The position numbers were made by a program, and so were the translations under genes. Positions 8,892-15,680 of a stretch of 19,430 bases of DNA are shown piece after piece. The stretch's first letter is position 1, and every line of letters starts with the position of its first letter. The stretch comes from Alistipes sp. (GTDB taxonomy: Bacteria > Bacteroidota > Bacteroidia > Bacteroidales > Rikenellaceae), in assembly GCA_017391185.1 (NCBI GenBank), contig JAFOZN010000239.1, forward strand, positions 1-19,430, given 5' to 3'. The notes under the pieces were generated by a model. The model did not search any database. It saw only the letters and a list, made by a program, of their open reading frames with translations, and had not been told where the DNA came from.

Positions 8892-9609
8892 TATACTCTA
8901 AAATTCTGTTCAATCCGCAAACTACCAAATCATATTTTGCAAATATCGTATTTTTAATTCGTTTAACAAAGTATTTTGCGTCTCCGCCCGTAAAAATTAT
9001 CAATAAATTTACATTTATTGCATAAATTTTCGAAATATACCCCTCAATTTCATTAGTAATGCCCTGCATTACGCCTTGTTCGATGGCTTGAACGGTATTG
9101 CCACCAAAGTCTAAAACCTCTTCCGTAGCCTCACATTTGGGCAAGCGAGAAGTATAGTCTCTAAGAGCCTTAAAACGTAGCTCCACTCCTGGAGATATAT
9201 TACCACCTTTGAAGACTCCATCCTGTACCAAGTCTATGGTTATGGCAGTACCAAAATCCACAATCAAACAATCTTGACCTTGAGCAATCTCCATAGCTCC
9301 TACAGCTGCCGCCAAACGATCCACGCCCAAACTCTCTGGCGTGAGATAATCGTTACCTATCGGTACAGGAGTCAGCGAGGTCATCTCCAACACATATGGC
9401 ACCCCCTTTTGGCGAAGCATCTCGGCTATGGGTGCAGTCGGCACGCCTGTAGAGGCTACAATCGCCTTCGTCAGCTCTTGATATCGCTCAAAAAGCAGTG
9501 ACGAGTCAAGTTCTTGCGCCGAGCCATAACGCTCCACACACAGCACTTGACCATCCTGCACAAGGGCCGCCTTAATCATCGAATTGCCTATGTCTATAAT
9601 CAGATTCAT
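8875..9609 (-). CDS. coaX: Type III pantothenate kinase
   Basis: Cytosolic kinase that phosphorylates pantothenate with ATP (and a monovalent cation), the first step of coenzyme A synthesis. At 244 residues it has normal CoaX length. Motifs of the ASKHA-fold family are all present: DIGNSMIK at 6-13 (phosphate-binding loop), GVDR at 95-98 with the catalytic Asp97, DFGTAITID at 118-126, GGNISPG at 135-141, and the late FTGGDA loop at 206-211. It begins 12 bp after mfd and its end overlaps the following outer-membrane protein gene by 17 bp, so it sits inside the operon rather than with other CoA genes. Type III enzymes are generally insensitive to CoA feedback. I see nothing broken. Confidence is high. 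Confidence 0.96.
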   Translation of the reverse strand: MNLIIDIGNSMIKAALVQDGQVLCVERYGSAQELDSSLLFERYQELTKAIVASTGVPTAPIAEMLRQKGVPYVLEMTSLTPVPIGNDYLTPESLGVDRLAAAVGAMEIAQGQDCLIVDFGTAITIDLVQDGVFKGGNISPGVELRFKALRDYTSRLPKCEATEEVLDFGGNTVQAIEQGVMQGITNEIEGYISKIYAINVNLLIIFTGGDAKYFVKRIKNTIFAKYDLVVCGLNRILEYNAKPE

Positions 9610-9621
9610 ACGATTATTACA

Positions 9622-12600
9622 CTACAAAGCTCTCAACACCTCTACTGCAGCCGCTACATTTCCTACTCTTCTAACGGTCATTGCAAGTCTATTATTGTGC
9701 TGTTTAAGTACAAATCTATCTGCTTGAGCCGTAATTTTTCGAAGCATGTTCATAAATGCATCACTCTTATAGTATGGCGAATTCTCCTCTCCTACAAAGT
9801 GAACAATCATCAACCCGTTCTTTACCTTTACTCGCTCCATACCCAAGCGGATAGCCTCCCATCGCAGACGCACCACATTCAAAAGTTCCACAGCAGCCTC
9901 AGGCAAAGCACCGAATCTATCGACAAGGCGGCTCTCGAAGCTGAGAATATCCTCCTCTTTATGGATAGAATCGAGTTCTCGATACAGACGCAACTTCTCT
10001 GCTGGCTGACGCACATACGAATCGGGCAACTCCGCCAGCATATCAATCTCTATGATAGCATCATCTACATATGCCTCAGTCTTCACTGCTTCAGCCTCCT
10101 TCTCGCTCAAGCCCTCCACATCGAGACCTTCGGCTCTGAGCTCGGCAATTGCCTGACGCATAATCTTTTGATATGTCTCATATCCGATATCTGCAATAAA
10201 TCCGCTCTGCTCTGCACCAAGCAAATTTCCCGCACCTCGAATGTCAAGATCCTGCATAGCGATATTGAATCCCGACCCCAAATCCGAAAACTCCTCTATG
10301 GCTCTCAGGCGGCGTCTTGCATCACTCGAAAGAAGCTCTTCGGGAGGTGTTATAAGATAACAATAGGCCTTGCGATTACTTCTACCGACACGTCCTCGGA
10401 GCTGATGGAGCTCACTCAAACCAAAATTCTGAGCATTATTGATGATGATGGTATTGGCATTAGGGATATCTATTCCGTTCTCGACAATCGTAGTCGCCAC
10501 CAACACATCAAACTCCCCATAGATAAAGTCCATGATCAGCTTCTCCAACTTCTCCGTAGGCATCTTACCATGTCCTATGGCCACCCTCGCCTTAGGACAT
10601 ATACGAGCAATCATTCCCTGCAAAGTCATCAGATCCTCTACCCTATTGTTGACAAAATAGACCTGACCGCCACGTGAAAGCTCCTCTTCGATAGCATCTC
10701 GTATAATCTCTTCAGAGAAGATGTGTGACTCAGTGAGAATAGGCTGACGATTGGCTGGAGCTGTAGAGATCACAGAAAGGTCACGCGAACCCATCAACGA
10801 GAATTGCAGTGTACGAGGTATCGGCGTAGCTGTCAAGGTCAATGTATCTACATTGACACTGAGCTGAGTCAACTTCTCCTTAGCCGCAACACCAAACTTC
10901 TGCTCCTCATCTATAATCAGCAAGCCCAAATCCCTAAATCGAATCTGCTTACCCAACATCTTATGCGTACCGATCAAGATATCAATTTTGCCTGAGGCCA
11001 GATCCTCGGCAATTTCGCGAGTCTGCTTGGCACTCTTCGAACGGTTGATGTACTCCACTCTGACAGGGAAATCCCTCAGACGTTCCATAAACGAGCGATA
11101 GTGCTGCAATGCCAAAATCGTTGTCGGCACCAACACCGCCACCTGCTTACCATCCACCGCAGCCTTAAACGCAGCACGTATGGCAACCTCCGTCTTACCA
11201 AAGCCCACATCACCACAGACCAGACGATCCATCGGCTGATCCGACTCCATATCTCGCTTAACAGCTTCGATAGCCCCCATCTGATCGGCAGTCTCCTCCC
11301 ATCTAAACGAAGCCTCCATCTCATGCTGCAGATAACTATCCTTAGAAAAAGCATATCCCTGACTCGCCTTACGCTTGGCATATAGAGCAATAAGTTCTCT
11401 GGAGATATCCTTAACGGCACGCTTGGTCGCATTTTTGAGCTTCTGCCATGCGCCATTACCCAATTTATATATCTTCGGTGGCTCAGCATCACCACTCTTA
11501 TACTTCGAAATTCTGTGCAATGAGTGGACATTGACAAAGAGCACATCATTGTCCTTATAGACCAACTTGATGGCCTCATGCATCTTTCCACCCTTGTTAA
11601 CTTTGACCAATCCGCCAAAACGTCCTACGCCGTGATCAATATGCACCACATAGTCGCCCATCTTCAGCGAATTGAGCTCCGCAACGGTCATCTGCTCATC
11701 TCGCTTAATCTCTCCGTTGATTCTATAACGGCGATAGCGATCAAAAATCTGATGATCTGTATATAGGCACAAACGTAATTGGTGATCCACAAAGCCCTCA
11801 TGCAACGAGAGATTTATCGAATCAATCTTCACTCTCGACTTGCCAATCTGATGGAAGATATTATCCAAACGCTCGATCTGAGCCTTATTCTCTGAGAGGA
11901 TATAGCTCTTATAACCCTTCTGAGAAGAGTCCGCAATATCGTCTGCCAAAAGCTCAAAATTCTTGTTGAATTTCGGTTGGGGTGCCGTCTTGAACTCTAT
12001 CTTCACATCTGCCACTCGCTCTTTGAGATTGTCTCTTAAAAGCAACATTCTCCGCTGAGCAAGATCCCTAAGCAGGCCATTTCTACTCGTCAAAAGTTCA
12101 TCTATCTTCGAGGGCTCCTCCATATCGGCCAACACCTTATGTCTTAGATCATTAACCCTCTTAAAGACAAACTCCGCATCGTAACACCAATACGTTGCAT
12201 CCTCGGCATAGGCAACAAGCGAAACCTTCTCGCTCTGCATACTATTCAGATTCGGAATAATCTCGACCTCCTGAGCCTTATCATGCGAGAGCTGACTCGA
12301 TATGTTGAATCGGCGGATGGAATCAATCTCATCACCAAAAAAGTCAAAACGGAATGGGCGGCTCTCCGAGTATGAAAAGACATCCACGATACCACCTCTT
12401 AGAGAGAATTGCCCTGGTTCATAGACAAAATCCACCTGCGTAAAGCCCTCTGAAAGGAGTCTATTTTCCAACTCACTGATAGCAATCGTATCACCCACAC
12501 ATAACTTTATACTTCGAGATTTAATAAATCCCTGATCTGCAACCCTTTCGGCCAATGCTTCGGGGTAGGTACATATCACGATATAACCCTTCTTTAGCTG

Positions 12601-12942
12601 ACGTATAGCATTCAGAGCATTGGTACGTTGTACCACGCCCTGCGGGTCCTCCTTACCATAGAGTATTGACTTTTTATACGAGGTCGGGAAAAAATAGATA
12701 TTCTCCTCACCCAACAGAGCATAAAAATCGTTGAGCATATATGCCGCCGCATCGCGATCCTCGGCAACGAATATATGCACTCCTCCCACATTACGGATCA
12801 AAGTGGCCGAATAGAGCGAAAGAGCACCACCGACCATATTTTCAAGATGGACGGTAGCACTCTTATGCTTATACTCCTTGAGCAACTTACCATACGAAGA
12901 CGAAGCCTCGACAAGCTGCATTATATTACTGATACTCTCCAC
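9622..12942 (-). CDS. mfd: Transcription-repair coupling factor Mfd
   Basis: ATP-driven translocase of 1106 residues that removes RNA polymerase stalled at DNA lesions and recruits UvrA. Domain order is complete: UvrB-homology region (about 1-400), CarD-like RNA-polymerase-interaction domain around 420-490 (MGDYVVHIDHGVGRFGG), then a RecG-like superfamily 2 motor. Motor motifs are GDVGFGKTE (Walker A, Lys583), DEEQ (678-681), TATPIPRTL, the ATTIVENGIDIPN block, and QLRGRVGR (about 846-853). A TRCF C-terminal domain follows at about 960-1060. DEEQ rather than the E. coli DEEH is also found in other phyla, so it is not a defect. The gene starts 50 bp after rng and ends 12 bp before coaX. Length and motifs are normal for Bacteroidota. 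Confidence 0.98.
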   Translation of the reverse strand: MESISNIMQLVEASSSYGKLLKEYKHKSATVHLENMVGGALSLYSATLIRNVGGVHIFVAEDRDAAAYMLNDFYALLGEENIYFFPTSYKKSILYGKEDPQGVVQRTNALNAIRQLKKGYIVICTYPEALAERVADQGFIKSRSIKLCVGDTIAISELENRLLSEGFTQVDFVYEPGQFSLRGGIVDVFSYSESRPFRFDFFGDEIDSIRRFNISSQLSHDKAQEVEIIPNLNSMQSEKVSLVAYAEDATYWCYDAEFVFKRVNDLRHKVLADMEEPSKIDELLTSRNGLLRDLAQRRMLLLRDNLKERVADVKIEFKTAPQPKFNKNFELLADDIADSSQKGYKSYILSENKAQIERLDNIFHQIGKSRVKIDSINLSLHEGFVDHQLRLCLYTDHQIFDRYRRYRINGEIKRDEQMTVAELNSLKMGDYVVHIDHGVGRFGGLVKVNKGGKMHEAIKLVYKDNDVLFVNVHSLHRISKYKSGDAEPPKIYKLGNGAWQKLKNATKRAVKDISRELIALYAKRKASQGYAFSKDSYLQHEMEASFRWEETADQMGAIEAVKRDMESDQPMDRLVCGDVGFGKTEVAIRAAFKAAVDGKQVAVLVPTTILALQHYRSFMERLRDFPVRVEYINRSKSAKQTREIAEDLASGKIDILIGTHKMLGKQIRFRDLGLLIIDEEQKFGVAAKEKLTQLSVNVDTLTLTATPIPRTLQFSLMGSRDLSVISTAPANRQPILTESHIFSEEIIRDAIEEELSRGGQVYFVNNRVEDLMTLQGMIARICPKARVAIGHGKMPTEKLEKLIMDFIYGEFDVLVATTIVENGIDIPNANTIIINNAQNFGLSELHQLRGRVGRSNRKAYCYLITPPEELLSSDARRRLRAIEEFSDLGSGFNIAMQDLDIRGAGNLLGAEQSGFIADIGYETYQKIMRQAIAELRAEGLDVEGLSEKEAEAVKTEAYVDDAIIEIDMLAELPDSYVRQPAEKLRLYRELDSIHKEEDILSFESRLVDRFGALPEAAVELLNVVRLRWEAIRLGMERVKVKNGLMIVHFVGEENSPYYKSDAFMNMLRKITAQADRFVLKQHNNRLAMTVRRVGNVAAAVEVLRAL

Positions 12943-12992
12943 TTTGTGACAACTCTACAACCGAATGATCAACCAAAGACAACCTTCAGTCC

Positions 12993-14546
12993 CTACTTGC
13001 TGAGGATTAAGGCTGCCCCATTACGATCCATATATCTCACATCTACCATACCCAGACTCTGGTCAGCAACAATCTTGATCCAAACCTTATATCTGAGCAT
13101 CCATCTCAATCTTAGAGAGAATACTCCTTTATTGAGATAGGCTGCAACATACGGACTAACGCTCAATGTGATATACTTTACGCCCCTATCCTCGGCCAAA
13201 AATTGCACTTGATTCTCAATCTTTCGATCCAACAAAATTGTTGGTTCGATACGTCCCGTACCATTACATGTAGGACACACATCAGTCACGTCATCCACCG
13301 CGATAGGTCTGACTCTCTGGCGAGTAATCTGCATCAAACCAAACTTGGTGAGGGGCAAAATGGTATGTTTAGCCTTATCTGTTGCCATCAACTTGTTCAT
13401 CTCATCGAACAGAAGCTGACGGTTCTGAGCTTTATGCAGGTCGATAAAGTCGATAATGACAATACCGCCCAAATCCCTGAGACGCAACTGACGAGCAATC
13501 TCCTTGGCTGCCGCCAGATTGACCTCCATTGCGGTCTCCTCTTGATTTACCTCTGCCTTGGTACGATTACCAGAGTTTACATCTATCACATTCATCGCCT
13601 CGGTATGCTCGATGATGAGATATGCTCCTCGCTTGAGTGAAACGTACTTGGCAAAGAGAGACTTAATCTGTTTTGATATATCGAAGTTGTCAAAGATAGG
13701 CACTGTACCCTTATAGAGCTTAACTATCTTTTCCAACTGTGGATCTATGACCTTTATATAATTTTTAATCTCGTGATACATCGTCTCGTCATCGACAGTA
13801 ATCTGCGAAAAGGTCGAATTCAGAGAATCACGGATTATGGTATTGGCTCTATTCATCTCGCTCATCAATAGAGCGGGAGCCTGACTCTTGCGAATGTTAC
13901 CTACAGCTTTATACCAACGATCTACCAATGAAAGGATATCCTGCTCGATATCTGCATCGTGGGCCTCAGCAGCTGCGGTACGAACAATTACGCCGAAATT
14001 TTTGGGAAGCACATTGGCTGCTATGCGTCTTAGACGCTTCTTTGTCTCATTGGATCTAATCTTCTGTGAGATAGAGATCTTGGTCGAGAATGGCACCAAT
14101 ACGACATTTCGTCCTGCGAGCGAAATATCTGCCGTAAGGCGTGGGCCTTTGGTCGAGATGGCCTCTTTGGCAATCTGCACCATCACTGTTTGTCCCACTT
14201 GAAGGTAAGAGGATAGTTTGCCCGATTTTTCTATATTAGGCTCCAACTTCATCGTCTCCACCTTCACGCCACGCTTACCTGGCTGACGTGAATCTACGAC
14301 CTTCTGTAACGAGGAGAATTGACTTCCCAAATCGAGATAGTGGATAAATGCATCGCGCTCATGTCCTATATTGACAAAGGCGGCATTCAATCCCGGCATA
14401 ATTTTACGCACCTTACCCAAGTAGATGTCGCCTACAGCAAAGCCAGTCTTACACTGCTCTTTGCTCAGCTCCACCAAGACCTTATCTTCGCACAAAGCTA
14501 TGGATATTTCGCTTGAGGTAACGTTTATTACTAACTCTCGATTCAT
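12993..14546 (-). CDS. rng: Ribonuclease E/G family endoribonuclease (RNase G)
   Basis: Mg2+-dependent single-strand endoribonuclease for rRNA maturation and mRNA turnover. It has 517 residues, the compact RNase G length, without the long C-terminal scaffold of enterobacterial RNase E. The S1 domain is at about 38-130 (GDIYLGKVRKIMPGLNAAFV at 39-58), with a Lys/Gly-rich insertion around 85-110. The two metal-binding Asp residues of the DNase I-like domain are Asp322 (IDVNSGN) and Asp366 (VIIDFIDL), 44 apart, close to the E. coli spacing. The Zn-link motif CPTC is at 424-427. The preceding transcription terminator ends only about 19 bases before the ATG, and I see no consensus promoter between, so expression may rely on read-through. 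It appears to lead the rng-mfd-coaX-lptC run. Confidence 0.96.
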   Translation of the reverse strand: MNRELVINVTSSEISIALCEDKVLVELSKEQCKTGFAVGDIYLGKVRKIMPGLNAAFVNIGHERDAFIHYLDLGSQFSSLQKVVDSRQPGKRGVKVETMKLEPNIEKSGKLSSYLQVGQTVMVQIAKEAISTKGPRLTADISLAGRNVVLVPFSTKISISQKIRSNETKKRLRRIAANVLPKNFGVIVRTAAAEAHDADIEQDILSLVDRWYKAVGNIRKSQAPALLMSEMNRANTIIRDSLNSTFSQITVDDETMYHEIKNYIKVIDPQLEKIVKLYKGTVPIFDNFDISKQIKSLFAKYVSLKRGAYLIIEHTEAMNVIDVNSGNRTKAEVNQEETAMEVNLAAAKEIARQLRLRDLGGIVIIDFIDLHKAQNRQLLFDEMNKLMATDKAKHTILPLTKFGLMQITRQRVRPIAVDDVTDVCPTCNGTGRIEPTILLDRKIENQVQFLAEDRGVKYITLSVSPYVAAYLNKGVFSLRLRWMLRYKVWIKIVADQSLGMVDVRYMDRNGAALILSK

Positions 14547-14565
14547 TATTAAAAATTGATTTGTT

Positions 14566-14627
14566 AAAAAATAGGTAAAGCTAAAGGGCGTTAGATGAAA
14601 AAACCCTTTAGCTTCTATTCTTACCTA
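14566..14627 (-). terminator. Terminator after the HU/mS38-like genes, abutting rng (possible attenuator)
   Basis: An 11-bp stem (14578-14588 with 14604-14614, 15-nt loop) is extended by a 6-bp outer stem (14572-14577 with 14622-14627) across a 7-nt bulge. On the minus strand it runs directly into six U residues (14566-14571). It closes the HU and 29-codon gene transcript, 32 bases after the latter's stop codon. The loop can also pair 7/7 with bases 14632-14638 just before the hairpin, so it may act as a switch for the following rng gene. Confidence 0.75.
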
Positions 14628-14658
14628 CTTGCTAACGCAAATACTTTATCGCCAGAAA

Positions 14659-14748
14659 TTACTTCTTCTTATGACGATTCTTACGAAGACGCTTCTTGCG
14701 CTTGTGCGTAGCCATCTTATGACGCTTGTGCTTTTTTCCGTTTGGCAT
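14659..14748 (-). CDS. 29-residue basic ribosomal peptide, mS38/bS22-like (AURKAIP1/COX24 domain)
   Basis: A 29-codon gene, ATG at 14746-14748 and TAA at 14659-14661. The peptide starts MPNGKKHKRHKMATHKRKKR and continues with nine more residues, ending in three Lys. It holds 11 Lys, 5 Arg and 4 His and no acidic residue. The pattern KRxKMxxHKxxK at 8-19 matches the core of the mitochondrial small-subunit protein mS38 (AURKAIP1/COX24), whose mycobacterial relative is called bS22; a similar tiny protein is common in Bacteroidota. An rRNA-binding role in the small subunit is inferred from this. Met12 is a possible alternative start, but the MPNGKK beginning is the one I recognise in relatives. 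It follows the HU gene by 53 bp with no terminator or promoter between, so they should share a transcript. It is easily missed by gene finders because of its size. Confidence 0.87.
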   Translation of the reverse strand: MPNGKKHKRHKMATHKRKKRLRKNRHKKK

Positions 14749-14801
14749 AGTCTTTATTATTTAAATGGTTTGTATATTTTTCTTCTTATCTTTTTATCTC
14801 A

Positions 14802-15074
14802 TTACTTCACCTTTGCTACGAAGCTCTTAGCTGGCTTGAAAGCAGGGATATTGTGCTCTGGGATAGTGATGGTAGTATTCTTAGAGATATTACGAGCTAC
14901 CTTAGTTGCACGCTTCTTGATGATGAAGCTACCAAAACCACGAAGATAAACATTATTATTCTCAACGAGTGAGTTCTTTACATTCTCCATAAAAGCCTCA
15001 ACGATTGTCTGCACCAAAACCTTCTCAGCACCGGTACTTTTAGCAATCTCGTTTACGATATCAGCCTTTGTCAT
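14802..15074 (-). CDS. hup: HU-family DNA-binding protein
   Basis: Small nucleoid protein of 90 residues that dimerises and bends DNA. Helical dimer core at about 3-38, then strand motif RGFGSF (45-50), the DNA-embracing beta-arm (about 53-75) and the closing IPAFKPAKSF (76-85). At the arm tip, where HU and IHF usually have Arg-Asn-Pro, this protein reads Arg-Asn-Ile (61-63), so the Pro that wedges into DNA is missing; other Bacteroidota HU proteins also show this, in my recollection. A strong Bacteroidota promoter lies 46-76 bp upstream. The 29-codon ribosomal gene follows in the same transcript. HU rather than IHF is favoured because no sequence-specific partner is seen. The symbol is generic. 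Confidence 0.95.
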   Translation of the reverse strand: MTKADIVNEIAKSTGAEKVLVQTIVEAFMENVKNSLVENNNVYLRGFGSFIIKKRATKVARNISKNTTITIPEHNIPAFKPAKSFVAKVK

Positions 15075-15119
15075 AGTAATTATTTATTAATGATTAAACA
15101 TTTTGTTTCTTTGGGTTTG

Positions 15120-15150
15120 CAAATGTACTACATTTTTGATGATTAGCAAA
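15120..15150 (-). promoter_or_regulatory. Bacteroidota-type promoter for the HU gene
   Basis: On the minus strand the -33 box TTTG (15147-15150) and the -7 box TACATTTG (15120-15127) are separated by exactly 19 bp, a full match to TTTG-N19-TAnnTTTG. Expected transcript start is near 15113, giving a leader of about 40 nt before the HU ATG at 15074. Confidence 0.75.
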
Positions 15151-15173
15151 TTAAAAAATAACTTTTTTTAATT
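15149..15173. other. A/T-only palindrome upstream of the HU promoter
   Basis: A 10-bp inverted repeat made only of A and T (15149-15158 with 15164-15173, 5-nt loop) sits between the SRPBCC gene and the HU promoter and overlaps the -33 box by two bases. It could be an UP-like element, a bend or a weak terminator for the gene upstream; the sequence does not decide. The remainder of the 155-bp gap is A/T-rich with nothing else visible. Confidence 0.35.
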
Positions 15174-15229
15174 AATTATCCATCATAAAGTCCCTCTATT
15201 CAAAAACTTCGCCCAAAAAGACTCCCTTT

Positions 15230-15649
15230 CTATGGCAACTGGTTAAAAGCCTGAGCCAAACCCTCCACTGCCTTATCCAATCCGCCCTGAATCTTCGAGC
15301 CGATCATCATCCGCATCATCATATTGAGCTCTGCGTGCAAAACCATACGGATACGAGTATCACTCTCCGAGACCTCATGGAGCTGAATCCAAAACGAGAA
15401 ATCTACAGGCACACCAGCACCCTCATCGCCCGAAATCTTGATATGCTTATTCTCCACTCGCTCCACAATACGCAACGCCACGGTAAAACCCTTGACCTTA
15501 AAAGAACAAGTATCCTCTGTAGCCGACCACTCCTCGACCTTATCCTGCAAGGCTGGAGTGAGCATATCAAAACGACTTATAAAAGGGAATATGCGGGCAG
15601 CAGGCTTAAAGATCTGCTGTTGTTTAGATTCATATTTTTCCAATCCCAT
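15230..15649 (-). CDS. SRPBCC-fold (START/polyketide-cyclase-like) protein
   Basis: Cytosolic protein of 139 residues without signal peptide or membrane helix. The alternation of short strands (CSFKVKGFTVALRIVER, SFWIQLHEV, TRIRMVLHAEL) ending in a long C-terminal helix (about 112-138) fits the SRPBCC helix-grip fold, which binds lipids or other hydrophobic ligands. Bacteroidota carry a conserved small SRPBCC protein like this, with no known function that I can name. It follows dsbD by 31 bp on the same strand and probably shares its transcript. The Met-rich stretch NMMMRMMIG (109-117) at the helix start is notable. The fold assignment is moderately secure; the ligand is unknown. Confidence 0.75.
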   Translation of the reverse strand: MGLEKYESKQQQIFKPAARIFPFISRFDMLTPALQDKVEEWSATEDTCSFKVKGFTVALRIVERVENKHIKISGDEGAGVPVDFSFWIQLHEVSESDTRIRMVLHAELNMMMRMMIGSKIQGGLDKAVEGLAQAFNQLP

Positions 15650-15680
15650 ATCTTTAAGATTTTATCTATTTTTCGACCCA

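Noticed and set aside
9514..10677. Long plus-strand open frame of 387 codons opposite coaX and mfd
   Set aside because: It lies antisense to two intact, well-recognised genes. Its His/Leu/Ser/Ile-rich composition is what the complement of their codon usage produces, and it matches no family.
10900..10911. DEEQ instead of DEEH in the Mfd motor motif as a possible defect
   Set aside because: DEEQ is the normal form in Mfd of other phyla such as Bacillota, and all other motor motifs are intact.
12943..12992. Possible promoter between rng and mfd (TGTCTTTG on the minus strand near 12974-12981)
   Set aside because: It misses the key A of TAnnTTTG and has no TTTG at 19-21 bp upstream; a 50-bp gap inside an operon explains the spacing better.
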